Below, one piece after another: positions 35,674 through 44,185 of a DNA stretch of 64,000 bases (the stretch's first letter is position 1; every line of letters starts with the position of its first letter). The position numbers and the translations under genes are program-made. This stretch comes from Halorubrum sp. 48-1-W (GTDB taxonomy: Archaea > Halobacteriota > Halobacteria > Halobacteriales > Haloferacaceae): NCBI RefSeq assembly GCF_003287355.1, contig NZ_QMIM01000001.1, forward strand, positions 186,001 to 250,000, written 5' to 3'. The notes beneath the pieces were generated by a model. It was not told the DNA's origin, did no database searches, and saw nothing but the letters and a program-made list of their open reading frames with translations.

Positions 35674-35785
35674 GCTACGGCATACCGACGTTCCATCGAG
35701 ATATAACGGTACTGAGGGTGTGTGCTGGTCGTACCCAAGGGTGGGTATGCTCCGATCCGATCGTCCGTTACGGAGAATCGAAGAG

Positions 35786-35820
35786 AAAGCCTCGCGCTTC
35801 AGCGCGGGGAGGATGTCAAT
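35786..35820 (+). ncRNA. Orphan IS200/IS605 (TnpB) right-end / omega-RNA-like hairpin
   Basis: AAGCCTCGCGCTTCAGCGCG followed by GGGAGGATGTCAA closely matches, from memory, the 3' end of haloarchaeal IS1341-type tnpB units. There the hairpin C(G/A)CGC-TTCA-GCGCG, then GGGAGGATGTCA, forms the end of the TnpB guide (omega) RNA and the element's right terminus. No tnpB or tnpA is found upstream, only decayed genes. The bases directly after it (GAACATAGCGGTGAATTAG) would be the guide. Confidence 0.6.
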
Positions 35821-35826
35821 GAACAT

Positions 35827-35971
35827 AGCGGTGAATTAGTCCCGATATGCTTTGTCGTCTGATCTGCTCAAATCAAGAGATCCGGTAAAGCCTCAGTAGA
35901 GAACTTCAAATTAGCCTATTTTAAAATAGTCTATTCGGAAGTATTATTCACCGTCACGATGGAGTGGGTGT
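35827..35971. promoter_or_regulatory. AT-rich promoter region with 14-bp palindrome upstream of the DUF234 ATPase
   Basis: CTATTTTAAAATAG at 35916-35929 is a perfect 14-bp palindrome that also contains a TATA-like core, ~43 bp before ATG 35972. It could be both promoter and autoregulatory operator. Confidence 0.5.
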
Positions 35972-37354
35972 ATGAACCAATTCGTGAATCGAGACGACGA
36001 ACTCTCTCGGCTACGTGGATGCTACGAATCCGACGACGCAGAGATGGTCGTGGTATTCGGTCGGCGACGCCTCGGGAAGACACAGCTCGTCCGGCACTCG
36101 CTTTCCGACCGTGACGACGCAGTCGTCTATCAGGCGACGGAGACCACTTCCCAGATACAACGTGACGAGTTCGTCGATGTCGCCTCCGAGAACTTCCCCG
36201 GGATCACACAGATCAAACAGAACTGGGAAGCGCTGCTCGGGTATCTGGGGGATCAGGACGGAATCGTGGTTCTGGACGAATTCCCCTACCTCATCGACGC
36301 CGACGAGAGTCTCCCGTCCGTGGTTCAGCGACTGTGGGACCAACGGCTCCAGAACACTTCGGGAACGCTGGTTCTGGTCGGCTCGTCGATCAGTATGATG
36401 GAAGAAGCGACGCTTCTCGGAAACAGTCCCTTGTATGGCCGGTTCACGGAGCGGCTTGATCTTCGGCCTCTCAGTTTCGCCGCTGCACAGGCGTTCGTTC
36501 CGGACGAGTATTCGCCTGAAGAGCGGATTGTCACGTGGGGTATCTTCGGTGGCGTCCCGTACTATCTCGATGGCGTCGATCTCGGACGAGACCTGGGAAC
36601 GGTTCTCACCGAGGAAATCCTCTCCCAGAAGGGATATCTCCATAACGAGCCGGAGTACGTACTCCGCACCGAACTCACAGGCCCGAACCGATACTTTGCG
36701 ATCCTCACCGCCATCGCCGCGGGAAAGACGACGTCGAACGAGATCGCTCAAGCGATAGGAATCGATGGGAAGCAGATATCGACGTACACACAGAAGTTGG
36801 AGCGTCTGCGGCTCATCGAGCGGGAGGTCCCGATCACTGAAGAGAAGGCAAAGTCACGTCGGGGACGCTATCGAATCCTCGATCCCCTGTTCCGGTTCTG
36901 GTTCCGATTCGTTTACGGCAAGGAAGATCGATACGAACGACTCGGAGAGAATGCCTACGACGCGGTCATTGAGCCAGAACTTCCAGATTTCGTGAGTCAC
37001 GAGTTCGAGAGACTTTGCCAAGACGCACTCCCGGGCCTCTATCCCGCAGAGACGTTCCTCGATATCGGTCGGTGGTGGTACAAGGAACATGAGGTTGACG
37101 TCGTCGGCTTCACCACGCACGGGACGATGGTCGTGGGGGAATGCAAGTTCACGAACGCACCGCTTGACTACGGAGCCCTCGCTTCTCTCGAAGACCACGC
37201 CGCCGGGATACGCTGGACGCCGGACGGCGATGAGAGGAACACTGAGTACGCCTTATTCACCCGGAATGGTGCGACACAGTCCGTTCAGGAAGCTGTGTCC
37301 GAGCGCGATGACGTACGACTGTTTGAGCTCGGAGATATTACGGAGCACGCGTAA
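35972..37354 (+). CDS. DUF234-family ATP-binding protein (archaeal STAND-like ATPase)
   Basis: 460 residues. Walker A GRRRLGKT is at 30-37; Walker B VVLDEFPYL is at ~99-107; a GSSISMMEE sensor segment follows. A winged helix (TTSNEIAQAIGIDGKQISTYTQKLERL) precedes the C-terminal DUF234 domain, which contains a PD-(D/E)XK-like EVDVVGF...MVVGECKF core. The family is widespread in archaea and often tied to mobile or defence regions, but its function is not established. Codon use and GC are clearly lower than in the flanking genes, a sign of transfer. Confidence 0.88.
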   Translation: MNQFVNRDDELSRLRGCYESDDAEMVVVFGRRRLGKTQLVRHSLSDRDDAVVYQATETTSQIQRDEFVDVASENFPGITQIKQNWEALLGYLGDQDGIVVLDEFPYLIDADESLPSVVQRLWDQRLQNTSGTLVLVGSSISMMEEATLLGNSPLYGRFTERLDLRPLSFAAAQAFVPDEYSPEERIVTWGIFGGVPYYLDGVDLGRDLGTVLTEEILSQKGYLHNEPEYVLRTELTGPNRYFAILTAIAAGKTTSNEIAQAIGIDGKQISTYTQKLERLRLIEREVPITEEKAKSRRGRYRILDPLFRFWFRFVYGKEDRYERLGENAYDAVIEPELPDFVSHEFERLCQDALPGLYPAETFLDIGRWWYKEHEVDVVGFTTHGTMVVGECKFTNAPLDYGALASLEDHAAGIRWTPDGDERNTEYALFTRNGATQSVQEAVSERDDVRLFELGDITEHA

Positions 37355-37632
37355 GGGCACTATCAAACGTCACGACGGCGAGAGGCTCGAAAGCCGCTGC
37401 TCAGAATCGAACTAATCGCAGAACAGGCTAAGCGATCTTGGATAAAACAGCGTAAGAACGCTTAGAACGCCCGTTTGCGTTCTAGAACCGTTCTCACTCG
37501 TTGCCGAACATCTGGCGCATGAGTAGTTAGCTGTGTTTAATTTATGAACACAATATGAGATAGGCCGAGAAGATCGTAATCCGGTGCGTATCGGGATGGT
37601 TCAGGTCTTTGCGCGCGGGTCCATTGTCGTTA
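37355..37632. other. AT-rich non-coding stretch with att-like repeat and hairpin
   Basis: No gene. It contains an 8-bp-arm inverted repeat (TAGAACGC / GCGTTCTA, 37463-37484), then the 25-bp copy of the secY 3' end at 37496-37520, then AT-rich sequence including GTTTAATTTATGAACAC. Composition differs strongly from the ribosomal operon beyond 38.4 kb. Confidence 0.7.
37496..37520. repeat. 25-bp direct repeat, copy A (att-like)
   Basis: It begins ACTCGTTGCCGAACATCTGG and is identical over 25 bp to 38458-38482, the 3' end of secY (codons MRQMFGNE on the minus strand). Identity stops abruptly on both sides. Together the two copies bracket vapBC. Confidence 0.9.
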
Positions 37633-37741
37633 TTGTCTGTCATTGATCTGGAACACCTCGTTCCGGAAGCGCTCCAGATGGCCTTCGAGATCGGTAAACT
37701 CGATTCCGGTCACGTCCTTCGCGTGCCGGTGATGTCCCCAT
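37633..37741 (-). pseudogene. Coding-looking C-terminal fragment next to vapC
   Basis: On the minus strand, one frame reads EWGHHRHAKDVTGIEF, then TDLEGHLERFRNEVFQINDRQ and a stop at ~37633. It begins inside the vapC 3' end in a different frame and has no start codon. The protein-like composition suggests the tail of a lost gene fused onto the cassette, or chance. I do not recognise the family. Confidence 0.35.
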
Positions 37742-38143
37742 TCACTCGTCCTCGTCGAGCAATTGTTGAGGGAGCTCCGCACCGTGCTCGACCAATTCGG
37801 AATCAAACGAGACGAGGGTTGCGTCGGCAGCGTCGGTTGCCGAAAGGATCATCGCGTCCATGGGGTACAACAGCGTTTCCGATTGGAGGCGGTTCGCCGC
37901 CATCATATCGGAGGCGTCAGGAAAAGTCACGGTCATACGAGAGGTAACTCGGTTCTCGATGGCATCGATTCGCTCCCGTTCGAACCGTTTCTTTTTGCTC
38001 AGAACACTCCGTAGTTCCATGAGGCTGAGAACCGAAACGAGTGGATCATCAACTCGATCAAGCAGTTCGATTGCTTCATGGGACCGATCGGTATCCCGAG
38101 TAACTGTTGCGACGAGAACGTTCGTGTCGAGGAGTACCCTCAT
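37742..38143 (-). CDS. vapC: VapC-type PIN-domain toxin
   Basis: 133 residues. PIN-domain acidic residues are in place: Asp6 in VLLDTN, Glu43 in SLMELRSVLS, Asp96 in YPMDAMILS and Asp114 in LVSFDSELVEHG. PIN toxins are Mg-dependent RNases, usually cutting tRNA or rRNA. The ATG overlaps the stop of the upstream antitoxin gene (ATGA). The pair lies between two 25-bp direct repeats. Confidence 0.9.
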   Translation of the reverse strand: MRVLLDTNVLVATVTRDTDRSHEAIELLDRVDDPLVSVLSLMELRSVLSKKKRFERERIDAIENRVTSRMTVTFPDASDMMAANRLQSETLLYPMDAMILSATDAADATLVSFDSELVEHGAELPQQLLDEDE

Positions 38144-38292
38144 AACCGTTCGCGGACGTCACGAACGGCTTCGACGGAGTCAACCTCGACGTCGAGTCCC
38201 AGCTCTGAGAGTGCCTGTCCGAGCGGGACCGTCTCGTCATCATCGGGGTCAGAGGAAACGAACTCCTCGAAGTCGTCCGAAGTGAGACTCAT
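38140..38292 (-). CDS. vapB: VapB-type antitoxin
   Basis: 50 residues beginning MSLTSDDFEEFVSSDPDDD and ending EAVRDVRERL. It is very acidic, the right size for an antitoxin, and overlaps vapC by the ATGA junction, which is the main evidence. The N-terminal DNA-binding fold expected of VapB is not obvious, so this is a member of the short haloarchaeal antitoxins that precede PIN genes rather than a classical AbrB or RHH type. Confidence 0.75.
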   Translation of the reverse strand: MSLTSDDFEEFVSSDPDDDETVPLGQALSELGLDVEVDSVEAVRDVRERL

Positions 38293-38423
38293 ACTTGACT
38301 TTGCCCACCAACTCGCAAAAGACTACTGGTGGTCTCGTTGTCCGTGGTGATTTGGTGCTACTCGAATGTACGCCGACCACCCCCAGATGGGAGACAACTG
38401 AGGAGGGAGCAGTCGCTCAGGGT

Positions 38424-38431
38424 CGAAAAAG
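38424..38431 (-). terminator. Possible T-run terminator after secY
   Basis: On the minus strand CTTTTTC occurs ~28 bp after the secY stop. It may end the long ribosomal operon. Confidence 0.35.
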
Positions 38432-38455
38432 AATGTAAAGGAGCGTCGATGTTCG

Positions 38456-39934
38456 TTACTCGTTGCCGAACATCTGGCGCATCATCGGATGCATCTCCAT
38501 GAGTTGCTCTTCGGCGATCTCCTCGTACAGCTTGTACGTGATCGAGACCGCGAGCAGCAGCCCGGTTCCGGAGACCTGCCCGATGGTGCCGAGTAAGTTC
38601 GCCATCACGGCGAGTAGCCCGACGAGCGCCCCGCCGATGACGGTCACCTGCGGGATGTACCGCTCCATCACCTTCTCTACGACCTGCGGGTTCCGCCGGA
38701 ACCCGGGGATCTGCATCCCCGAGTTCTGGATCTGCTTCGCCGTCGCCTCCGGCCCCATGCCGGTGGTCTCGACCCAGAAGATCGCGAAGATCGCCCCGCC
38801 GACGACCATGAACGTGAGGTCGATGGCGAGCCGAACGGCGATCATCCACGGCTCGACCGACGCCGGGATCTCCCCGAGGAACCACATCCACTCGGTCCGC
38901 GACTGGATCGGGTTCAGGTAGTAGAACAGCCCGGAGAGGGGTTGTCCCTGGTCGCTGTAGGTCCCGAGCCACGCGGGCATCCCCGCCCACTGCGAGGAGA
39001 GGATCTGCCCGAGGAACTGGATGTTCGCCTGGAGCGCGCGGACGAGGATCATCGGCAGGACGGAGGCGTAGATGAGCTTCACCGGGAATCGCCCCCGAGC
39101 ACCCTTCACGCGGGCGTGTGACAGCGGGATCTCGACGCGGACCGACTCCGCGTACACGACGATCCCGAAGATGAACACCGTCGTGAAGAGCGCCAGCACG
39201 TTTCCGGGCTCGAAAAGCAGGTTCTGGAGCCCCTCTGCCGTGAACGGGGACAGCGAGACGGGGACGTCACCGAAGACGATCCCGTACCAGCTCGCGAAGA
39301 AGCCGGGCGCGCCGAGCGCCGAGAAGCTGAAGAAGCCCCCGACGATCTGCTGGCTCACGGCGGCGATGATGAACAGCCCCACGCCGGAGCCGACGCCCCA
39401 CTTGCTCACGATCTCGTCCATGAACAGGATGAGGAGGCCGCCGACGAAGATCTGCGCGAAGATCAACACCTCGACGCCGAACTCGCCGATCCCGAGCGCC
39501 TGTCCGACGGCCTGGTCGGCTGGAAGGAACTCGCCGGTGAACACCATCGGAGCGGCCGTGAGCGCGGTGACGATGATCACGAGCAGCTTCTGGAGGCCCT
39601 GATAGAGGACCTGATCGCGCGGGTCGTCCGTGTCGAGCCCGAGCAGGTTCGCGCCGCCGAGCAGCTGTAAGACGATCGACGCCGTGACGATCGGACCGAT
39701 ACCGACCTGTAACAGCGAGCCCGACTCCCCGGCCAACACGGAGCGGAACTGTCCGAAGAAGTCGCTCCCCTGTTCGGCTGCCAGGCCGAACGGGTTGATG
39801 TTGGTCAAAAAGAAGTAGACGAGCAGGATCCCCGCCGTCCACATGAGCTTGCGCCGGAACGGGACGTGGCCCGTGGGCCGCTCCACGACGGGCATCCGCG
39901 AGAGCACCGGTTCGGCGACCTCCTTCCAACTCAT
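38456..39934 (-). CDS. secY: Preprotein translocase subunit SecY
   Basis: 492 residues with ten membrane helices, the channel-forming Sec61-alpha homologue. The N-terminal region VERPTGHVPFRRKLMWTAGILLVYFFLTNINPFGL and the plug-region LLQVGIGPIVTASIVLQLLGGANLL are diagnostic. The last codons (MRQMFGNE) form the downstream copy of the 25-bp direct repeat. It closes the ribosomal operon, 2 bp after L15. The adenylate kinase gene that often follows secY in haloarchaea is absent, replaced by the vapBC cassette. Confidence 0.97.
   Translation of the reverse strand: MSWKEVAEPVLSRMPVVERPTGHVPFRRKLMWTAGILLVYFFLTNINPFGLAAEQGSDFFGQFRSVLAGESGSLLQVGIGPIVTASIVLQLLGGANLLGLDTDDPRDQVLYQGLQKLLVIIVTALTAAPMVFTGEFLPADQAVGQALGIGEFGVEVLIFAQIFVGGLLILFMDEIVSKWGVGSGVGLFIIAAVSQQIVGGFFSFSALGAPGFFASWYGIVFGDVPVSLSPFTAEGLQNLLFEPGNVLALFTTVFIFGIVVYAESVRVEIPLSHARVKGARGRFPVKLIYASVLPMILVRALQANIQFLGQILSSQWAGMPAWLGTYSDQGQPLSGLFYYLNPIQSRTEWMWFLGEIPASVEPWMIAVRLAIDLTFMVVGGAIFAIFWVETTGMGPEATAKQIQNSGMQIPGFRRNPQVVEKVMERYIPQVTVIGGALVGLLAVMANLLGTIGQVSGTGLLLAVSITYKLYEEIAEEQLMEMHPMMRQMFGNE
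38458..38482. repeat. 25-bp direct repeat, copy B (within secY)
   Basis: Second copy of the repeat at 37496-37520, here forming the coding end of secY up to the first base of its stop codon. It would be the original chromosomal target if the cassette integrated site-specifically. Confidence 0.9.
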
Positions 39935-39936
39935 CG

Positions 39937-40434
39937 TTACGCCTCGTCAGTCTCGTCGTCCGAAGTGTTTTCCGATCCGTCCGACGCCTCCTCGGCGCGC
40001 TCGGAGAGCGTCGCCTCGCCGCCGGCGGACTCGATCCCCTCGACCGCGCCGGCCGTGAACGCGTCGGCGGTGACGTGAAGCTCGCGACGGACCTGTCCGC
40101 CGCCGAGCACTTTTACCACGTCGGCGTCGTGGCCGTCCTCGACGACGTCGCGGGCGTCGACGACGTACGCGCCGCCCTCCTCCTCGGCGAGGCCCTCCGC
40201 GACGTACAGCGCCGCGTCCTCGTCGAGCTTCTGGGCTTTGACCTCGAGGACCTCCGTCTTGGAGTCCGCGGGGCGCTTGAAGCCGTGTTTGCCGAGCGGC
40301 CCGTAGTTGTGGTACTCGTGTTTCGACCGGCCGGCCGCGCCGCGACCGCCGCGGTGACCGGCACCACGCCGGTTCTTGTGCGTACCGCCGCCGTGCGTCC
40401 GGGAACCGCGCTGTCTGCGCTTCTTGTCGGTCAT
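39937..40434 (-). CDS. rpl15: Ribosomal protein uL15
   Basis: 165 residues. The basic Gly/Arg-rich N-terminus (THGGGTHKNRRGAGHRGGRGAAGRS) and the GPLGKHGFKRP segment are typical of archaeal L15. The C-terminus is acidic, with VVKVLGGGQVRRELHVTADAF. It belongs to the large subunit. Its start overlaps the stop of L30 by the ATGA pattern. Confidence 0.96.
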   Translation of the reverse strand: MTDKKRRQRGSRTHGGGTHKNRRGAGHRGGRGAAGRSKHEYHNYGPLGKHGFKRPADSKTEVLEVKAQKLDEDAALYVAEGLAEEEGGAYVVDARDVVEDGHDADVVKVLGGGQVRRELHVTADAFTAGAVEGIESAGGEATLSERAEEASDGSENTSDDETDEA

Positions 40435-40895
40435 CGCATCGCCTCCAGGAGCGCGTCGATATCCTCGGTGGAGTGGCGACCGAGCTCACCGCCCTCCACG
40501 ATGGGGTGTTTGATGCCGTCGTGACCGCCACGCGGGGCGTGAAGCCGGAGCGTCGGGGAGAGACCCTGCTCGCGCAGCGTCGTCTCCTCGGCGACGATGG
40601 CGTCCGCCAGCCCTGCCACGTCGTCGTAGTCGGTGTGTTCCGCGACCCACTCGTCGTCGACGTCGGCGTCGCCCTCGAGGGGCTCGCCGCGCCGCTCGAT
40701 CGTGGCTGTCACCGTCTCGACGCTCGGCTCGCCGAACGCGACGAGGTCGTTCACCTTCGTGATCATGCCGCGGTAGGAGTCGGTCTCCGGAACGAACGTC
40801 GCGTGGTTGACGCGCCCGACGTTCAGCATGTCGAGCGTGTCGAGGACGCCCTCGTTCACGTTGACCTCCCCGCGGAGCTGAACGATCGCCTGCAT
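40431..40895 (-). CDS. rpl30: Ribosomal protein uL30
   Basis: 154 residues from ATG 40895; the ATG at 40898, one codon earlier, overlaps the S5 stop as ATGA and is equally possible. Family signatures are [31 protein letters not shown] and YRGMITKVNDLVAFG. The archaeal form carries a C-terminal extension (PTLRLHAPRGGHDGIKHP). A GAGG-type ribosome-binding site precedes it. Confidence 0.95.
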   Translation of the reverse strand: MQAIVQLRGEVNVNEGVLDTLDMLNVGRVNHATFVPETDSYRGMITKVNDLVAFGEPSVETVTATIERRGEPLEGDADVDDEWVAEHTDYDDVAGLADAIVAEETTLREQGLSPTLRLHAPRGGHDGIKHPIVEGGELGRHSTEDIDALLEAMR

Positions 40896-41539
40896 CATCG
40901 ACCCTCCTCGTAGTGGACCTGCCGCGCGTGCTGGGGCGTGCGGGACTGCGCCGCGTTCTCCAGGGCGTTGAACGTCGCCTTCGCGAGGTTGACGGTCGTC
41001 CGGGTGTTGCCGTCGGAGCTCGTCCAGGCGTCCTCGACGCCGGCGAGCTCGAGGATGTTCCGTACCGTCTCCGCGGCGGCCAGCCCGAGCCCCTGCGGGG
41101 CGGGCTTGATCTCCACGGTCACGGAGCCGGCCTTCCCCGTCGCCGTCCGGGTCAGCGAGTTCGTCCCGCCGGGCTGGTCCTCCCAGGAGCCGGAGCCGCG
41201 GTCGACCGCGATAATGTTCAGCTTCGCGACGTCGATCGCCTTCTGGATCGCGCCGCCGACCTGGTCGTCCCGCGCCTGCGCGTAGCCGAGGTAGCCGTCG
41301 CGGTTGCCCACCGCCACGACACACCGGAACTTCACGCGCCGGCCGGAGTCGGTCATGCGCTGGACCATGTTGATGTCCAGCACCTCGTCTTCGAGCCCCG
41401 GGAGGAGCTGGTCGACGATCTCGGCCTCCTTCAGCGGGAGCCCGGAGTCGAGCGCCTGTTCCATCGACGTGATGTCGCCGTCCTGTACCTTGCGGCCGAG
41501 CCGCGTTCGCGGTTCCCAGCCGTCGTTGTGTCTACTCAT
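40895..41539 (-). CDS. rps5: Ribosomal protein uS5
   Basis: 214 residues. The double-stranded-RNA-binding and S5 signatures are [43 protein letters not shown] and [23 protein letters not shown]. It sits in the 30S decoding-fidelity region. It overlaps the L18 end by 8 bp. Confidence 0.96.
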   Translation of the reverse strand: MSRHNDGWEPRTRLGRKVQDGDITSMEQALDSGLPLKEAEIVDQLLPGLEDEVLDINMVQRMTDSGRRVKFRCVVAVGNRDGYLGYAQARDDQVGGAIQKAIDVAKLNIIAVDRGSGSWEDQPGGTNSLTRTATGKAGSVTVEIKPAPQGLGLAAAETVRNILELAGVEDAWTSSDGNTRTTVNLAKATFNALENAAQSRTPQHARQVHYEEGR

Positions 41540-42089
41540 GGTCCTCCTGTAGCTCGTCGAGCACGGTGTCGAAGTGCTCGGGTAACTCGCTGGCGTCGAA
41601 CGCCCCCGAATACAGCGGCTCGTCGAGCTGCTCGGCGTACGCGGCGATGTGCTCGCCTCGCGTGCGCGACCAGTCGGCCAGCACGTCGTCGTTGTGGGGG
41701 ATCTCGAGGCCCGCGTCGATCGCTCCTTCCTGTACCGCGAACGTCTTGTTGCCGGGCGTCGCCGTGTTGAGCCCGATGTCGAGCACGGCCTCCTCGAGGC
41801 CTGCCTCGACCGCGCGAGCGCCCGCGAGGTACCCCGTGAGGTACGCGCTGGGGAGGTTGCCCGTGGGGGCGTCCCAGCCGTACTCAGCGAGGTCCTCGCT
41901 GGAGGCGGCCGCGTGGGTCTCGTCGCCGTCGGGTCCGGGGGTAACCAGCTGCGCCCTGACGTGAGCGTTGCTCACCCGGGCGACCAGGCGAGGCTTGCCC
42001 GATTTCAGCAGGCGCAACCTCTGATGGTAATCCGTCCGGACCTCTCTGCGGCGCCGCATCGGCACCTTGTATCGTGGTCCTGTCGCCAT
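41532..42089 (-). CDS. rpl18: Ribosomal protein uL18
   Basis: 185 residues. It begins [40 protein letters not shown], the archaeal/eukaryotic L5-type 5S-rRNA-binding region. [18 protein letters not shown] is the second signature. The ATG overlaps the L19e stop by one base. Confidence 0.95.
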   Translation of the reverse strand: MATGPRYKVPMRRRREVRTDYHQRLRLLKSGKPRLVARVSNAHVRAQLVTPGPDGDETHAAASSEDLAEYGWDAPTGNLPSAYLTGYLAGARAVEAGLEEAVLDIGLNTATPGNKTFAVQEGAIDAGLEIPHNDDVLADWSRTRGEHIAAYAEQLDEPLYSGAFDASELPEHFDTVLDELQEDHE

Positions 42090-42550
42090 TAGTCCGTCAC
42101 CTCGTAGCCGTACTGCGTCCGGATGTACGCCTCCAGACGGGCGACGTCCTCGAACTCGCCGCCGCTCGCTTTGTTGTAAAGCGCGCGGTACTCCGACGAG
42201 TCGAGGACGTCCTCTTCGTCACGCAGTTCCTTCAGGCGGGCCCGCTGTGCGCGGATGCGCGCCTTCCAGTCGTCTTTCGTGTTCTGCCGCGCGCCGGAGC
42301 GACCCTTGCGGGAACCGGCACCCGTCTTGTGGCCGTACGAGCGCTTCTCGGCGCGCTCTCGGGCGCGACCGCGGGAGTTCGTCTTCGCGTCCTTCGCGCG
42401 GATCGTGCCCTGGTCGATGAGTTCGCGAACGTCCTCGCGGGTGATCGCGTCCTCGATCTCCTCCTGGGCGTCGGGGTCGAGCCAGACGCGGCCCTTGCCG
42501 ACGTCGAGTTCGTCCGCTGCCAGCCGTTTCTGGGCTTTCAGGTCACTCAT
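42089..42550 (-). CDS. rpl19e: Ribosomal protein eL19
   Basis: 153 residues. [23 protein letters not shown] is the N-terminal signature; [18 protein letters not shown] is the rRNA-contact segment; a C-terminal helix follows. It is an archaeal/eukaryotic-specific large-subunit protein and overlaps L32e by 8 bp. Confidence 0.96.
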   Translation of the reverse strand: MSDLKAQKRLAADELDVGKGRVWLDPDAQEEIEDAITREDVRELIDQGTIRAKDAKTNSRGRARERAEKRSYGHKTGAGSRKGRSGARQNTKDDWKARIRAQRARLKELRDEEDVLDSSEYRALYNKASGGEFEDVARLEAYIRTQYGYEVTD

Positions 42551-43253
42551 CGTCCACCTCTACCTCGACGTAGGTCGGGTTCAACACGCGGATATCGCGC
42601 TCCTCCGCCTCGTCCTCTATCAGTTCGCGCTTGCGACCGCCGACCTTCGAGGCGATCCGCACCGCCTGCGTGTCGCCGTCGACGCCCTCGAGGTCGTCCG
42701 TGTTGTGGACACGGACCTCCTCGAAGCCGCTCGGGTGGAGGTCACGCGACGCCGTCGGCGAACGGAACCCCGCCTCGACGACGGGGCCCTTCGCCTTCAT
42801 ACGTCTGCGTTGCTTGGAGAGCCCGCCGCGCGGCTTGCGCCACGACGTCGGGATCCGCTTCTTCTTGTGGTAGTCCTGCCGGTTGAACTGGGGTTTCCCC
42901 TCGCGGTGCTTCTGTGCGAGCGCGCGAGCGGTCTCCTCGTCCAGCTCCGGCGTCTTGTCCGCGTGGCCGCGGGGACGAAGCTCCGTCTCGACGTCCTCGG
43001 AGTCGGCCTCCTCCGCTTCGGCCTCCTCCTCGTCGGTCTCGTCTTCGATCTCCGCTTCGGCCTCCTCGTCGACCTCCAGCCCGCCGACGTCGGCTTTGAT
43101 ACGCGCAGCGAGCGCGTTGCCGACGCCGTCGACCTCGGAGAGCTCCGACTGGGAGGCGGCCTTCACGTCCTCTACCGTCTCGTAGCCGGCCTCCCGAAGC
43201 GCGTCCGCCTTCGAGGGACCGACGCCGCTGATGTCTTCGAGTTCCTCGGCCAT
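42543..43253 (-). CDS. rpl32e: Ribosomal protein eL32 with helix-hairpin-helix N-terminal extension
   Basis: 236 residues. The C-terminal ~130 are L32e ([37 protein letters not shown]-like segments). The N-terminal ~55 form a double helix-hairpin-helix resembling a Rad51/topoisomerase HhH ([36 protein letters not shown]), joined by an acidic Glu/Asp linker. This extension is known in haloarchaea. ATG 43253, 1 bp after the L6 stop, is preferred over 43262. Confidence 0.94.
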   Translation of the reverse strand: MAEELEDISGVGPSKADALREAGYETVEDVKAASQSELSEVDGVGNALAARIKADVGGLEVDEEAEAEIEDETDEEEAEAEEADSEDVETELRPRGHADKTPELDEETARALAQKHREGKPQFNRQDYHKKKRIPTSWRKPRGGLSKQRRRMKAKGPVVEAGFRSPTASRDLHPSGFEEVRVHNTDDLEGVDGDTQAVRIASKVGGRKRELIEDEAEERDIRVLNPTYVEVEVDDE

Positions 43254-43254
43254 G

Positions 43255-43788
43255 TCAGGCACCTCCGGTCGGCTTCTCGACGATGTACACGCCGTCCTGG
43301 AAGACGCGCGTGTCCTTGTCGGTCACCTTCGTCAGTTGTTCGATGTCGGCGGCGGTCTGCCCGACGGCCTCCTTGTCGGAGCCCGAGAGCGTGACCGTCT
43401 CGCCGTCTACCTGTACGTCCGTGTCCCCGCGGATCGGGGTGCGTCGCTGCGCCTTCTCGCCGAGGAAGTTCTCGATGACGACCTCGTCGCCGTCCACGCT
43501 GACCTGCATCGGGAAGTGGGCGTAGTACACTTCCATCGTGTACTCCCATCCCTCGGTCACGCCGTGGATCATGTTGGAGACGTGGCTCTCGAAGGTGCCG
43601 ACCGTGGCGTTCGTCTTCGCGTCCTCGTTCTCCGTGGCGATGGCGACCGCACCGTCTTCGACCGACACGTCGACGTCGGGGTACCAGAGGCGTCGCGTGA
43701 CGCTCCCGTTTGGCCCCTCGACGATGAGTTCGAGGTGGTCGGTCTCGGCGGAGACGTCGTCCGGGATCTCGATTTCGACTCTGTTCAT
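43255..43788 (-). CDS. rpl6: Ribosomal protein uL6
   Basis: 177 residues, two repeated L6 folds. The N-terminal [31 protein letters not shown] and the C-terminal [14 protein letters not shown] plus [22 protein letters not shown] are archaeal L6. It binds near the sarcin-ricin loop. It is separated from S8 by 2 bp. Confidence 0.96.
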   Translation of the reverse strand: MNRVEIEIPDDVSAETDHLELIVEGPNGSVTRRLWYPDVDVSVEDGAVAIATENEDAKTNATVGTFESHVSNMIHGVTEGWEYTMEVYYAHFPMQVSVDGDEVVIENFLGEKAQRRTPIRGDTDVQVDGETVTLSGSDKEAVGQTAADIEQLTKVTDKDTRVFQDGVYIVEKPTGGA

Positions 43789-43790
43789 TG

Positions 43791-44183
43791 TTAGTATACG
43801 TATGCGATCACTTGGCCACCGATGCCCTCCTCGCGGGCCTCGTAGTGGCTCATGACGCCGTGGCTCGTCGTGACGATGAGCGTCCCGTAGTCACGGGCGG
43901 GGAGGTATCGCTTCTCCCACTTCTCGAAGTCGTCCGCGCCCGCCGAGTAGCGGGGCTTGACGGCGCCACATTCGTTGATCGCGCCTTTCAGTTCGACCTC
44001 GAACTTCCCGGCTTTCCCGTCGTCGACGTACTCGAAGCCGTCGACGTACCCGCGGTCGTAGAGGACCTCGAGGACGGAGCCGATGATGTTCGAAGCGGGC
44101 TCTACCGTGTACGACAGGTGGCCAACGCTCTCGGCGTTGTCCACGCCTGCGAGTGCGTTGGCGAATGGATCGTTTCCCGTCAT
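43791..44183 (-). CDS. rps8: Ribosomal protein uS8
   Basis: 130 residues. It starts [19 protein letters not shown] and ends [27 protein letters not shown], the S8 consensus for the 16S rRNA helix 21 binder. ATG 44183 fits the family length and lies 2 bp from the S14 stop. Confidence 0.96.
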   Translation of the reverse strand: MTGNDPFANALAGVDNAESVGHLSYTVEPASNIIGSVLEVLYDRGYVDGFEYVDDGKAGKFEVELKGAINECGAVKPRYSAGADDFEKWEKRYLPARDYGTLIVTTSHGVMSHYEAREEGIGGQVIAYVY

Positions 44184-44185
44184 GA

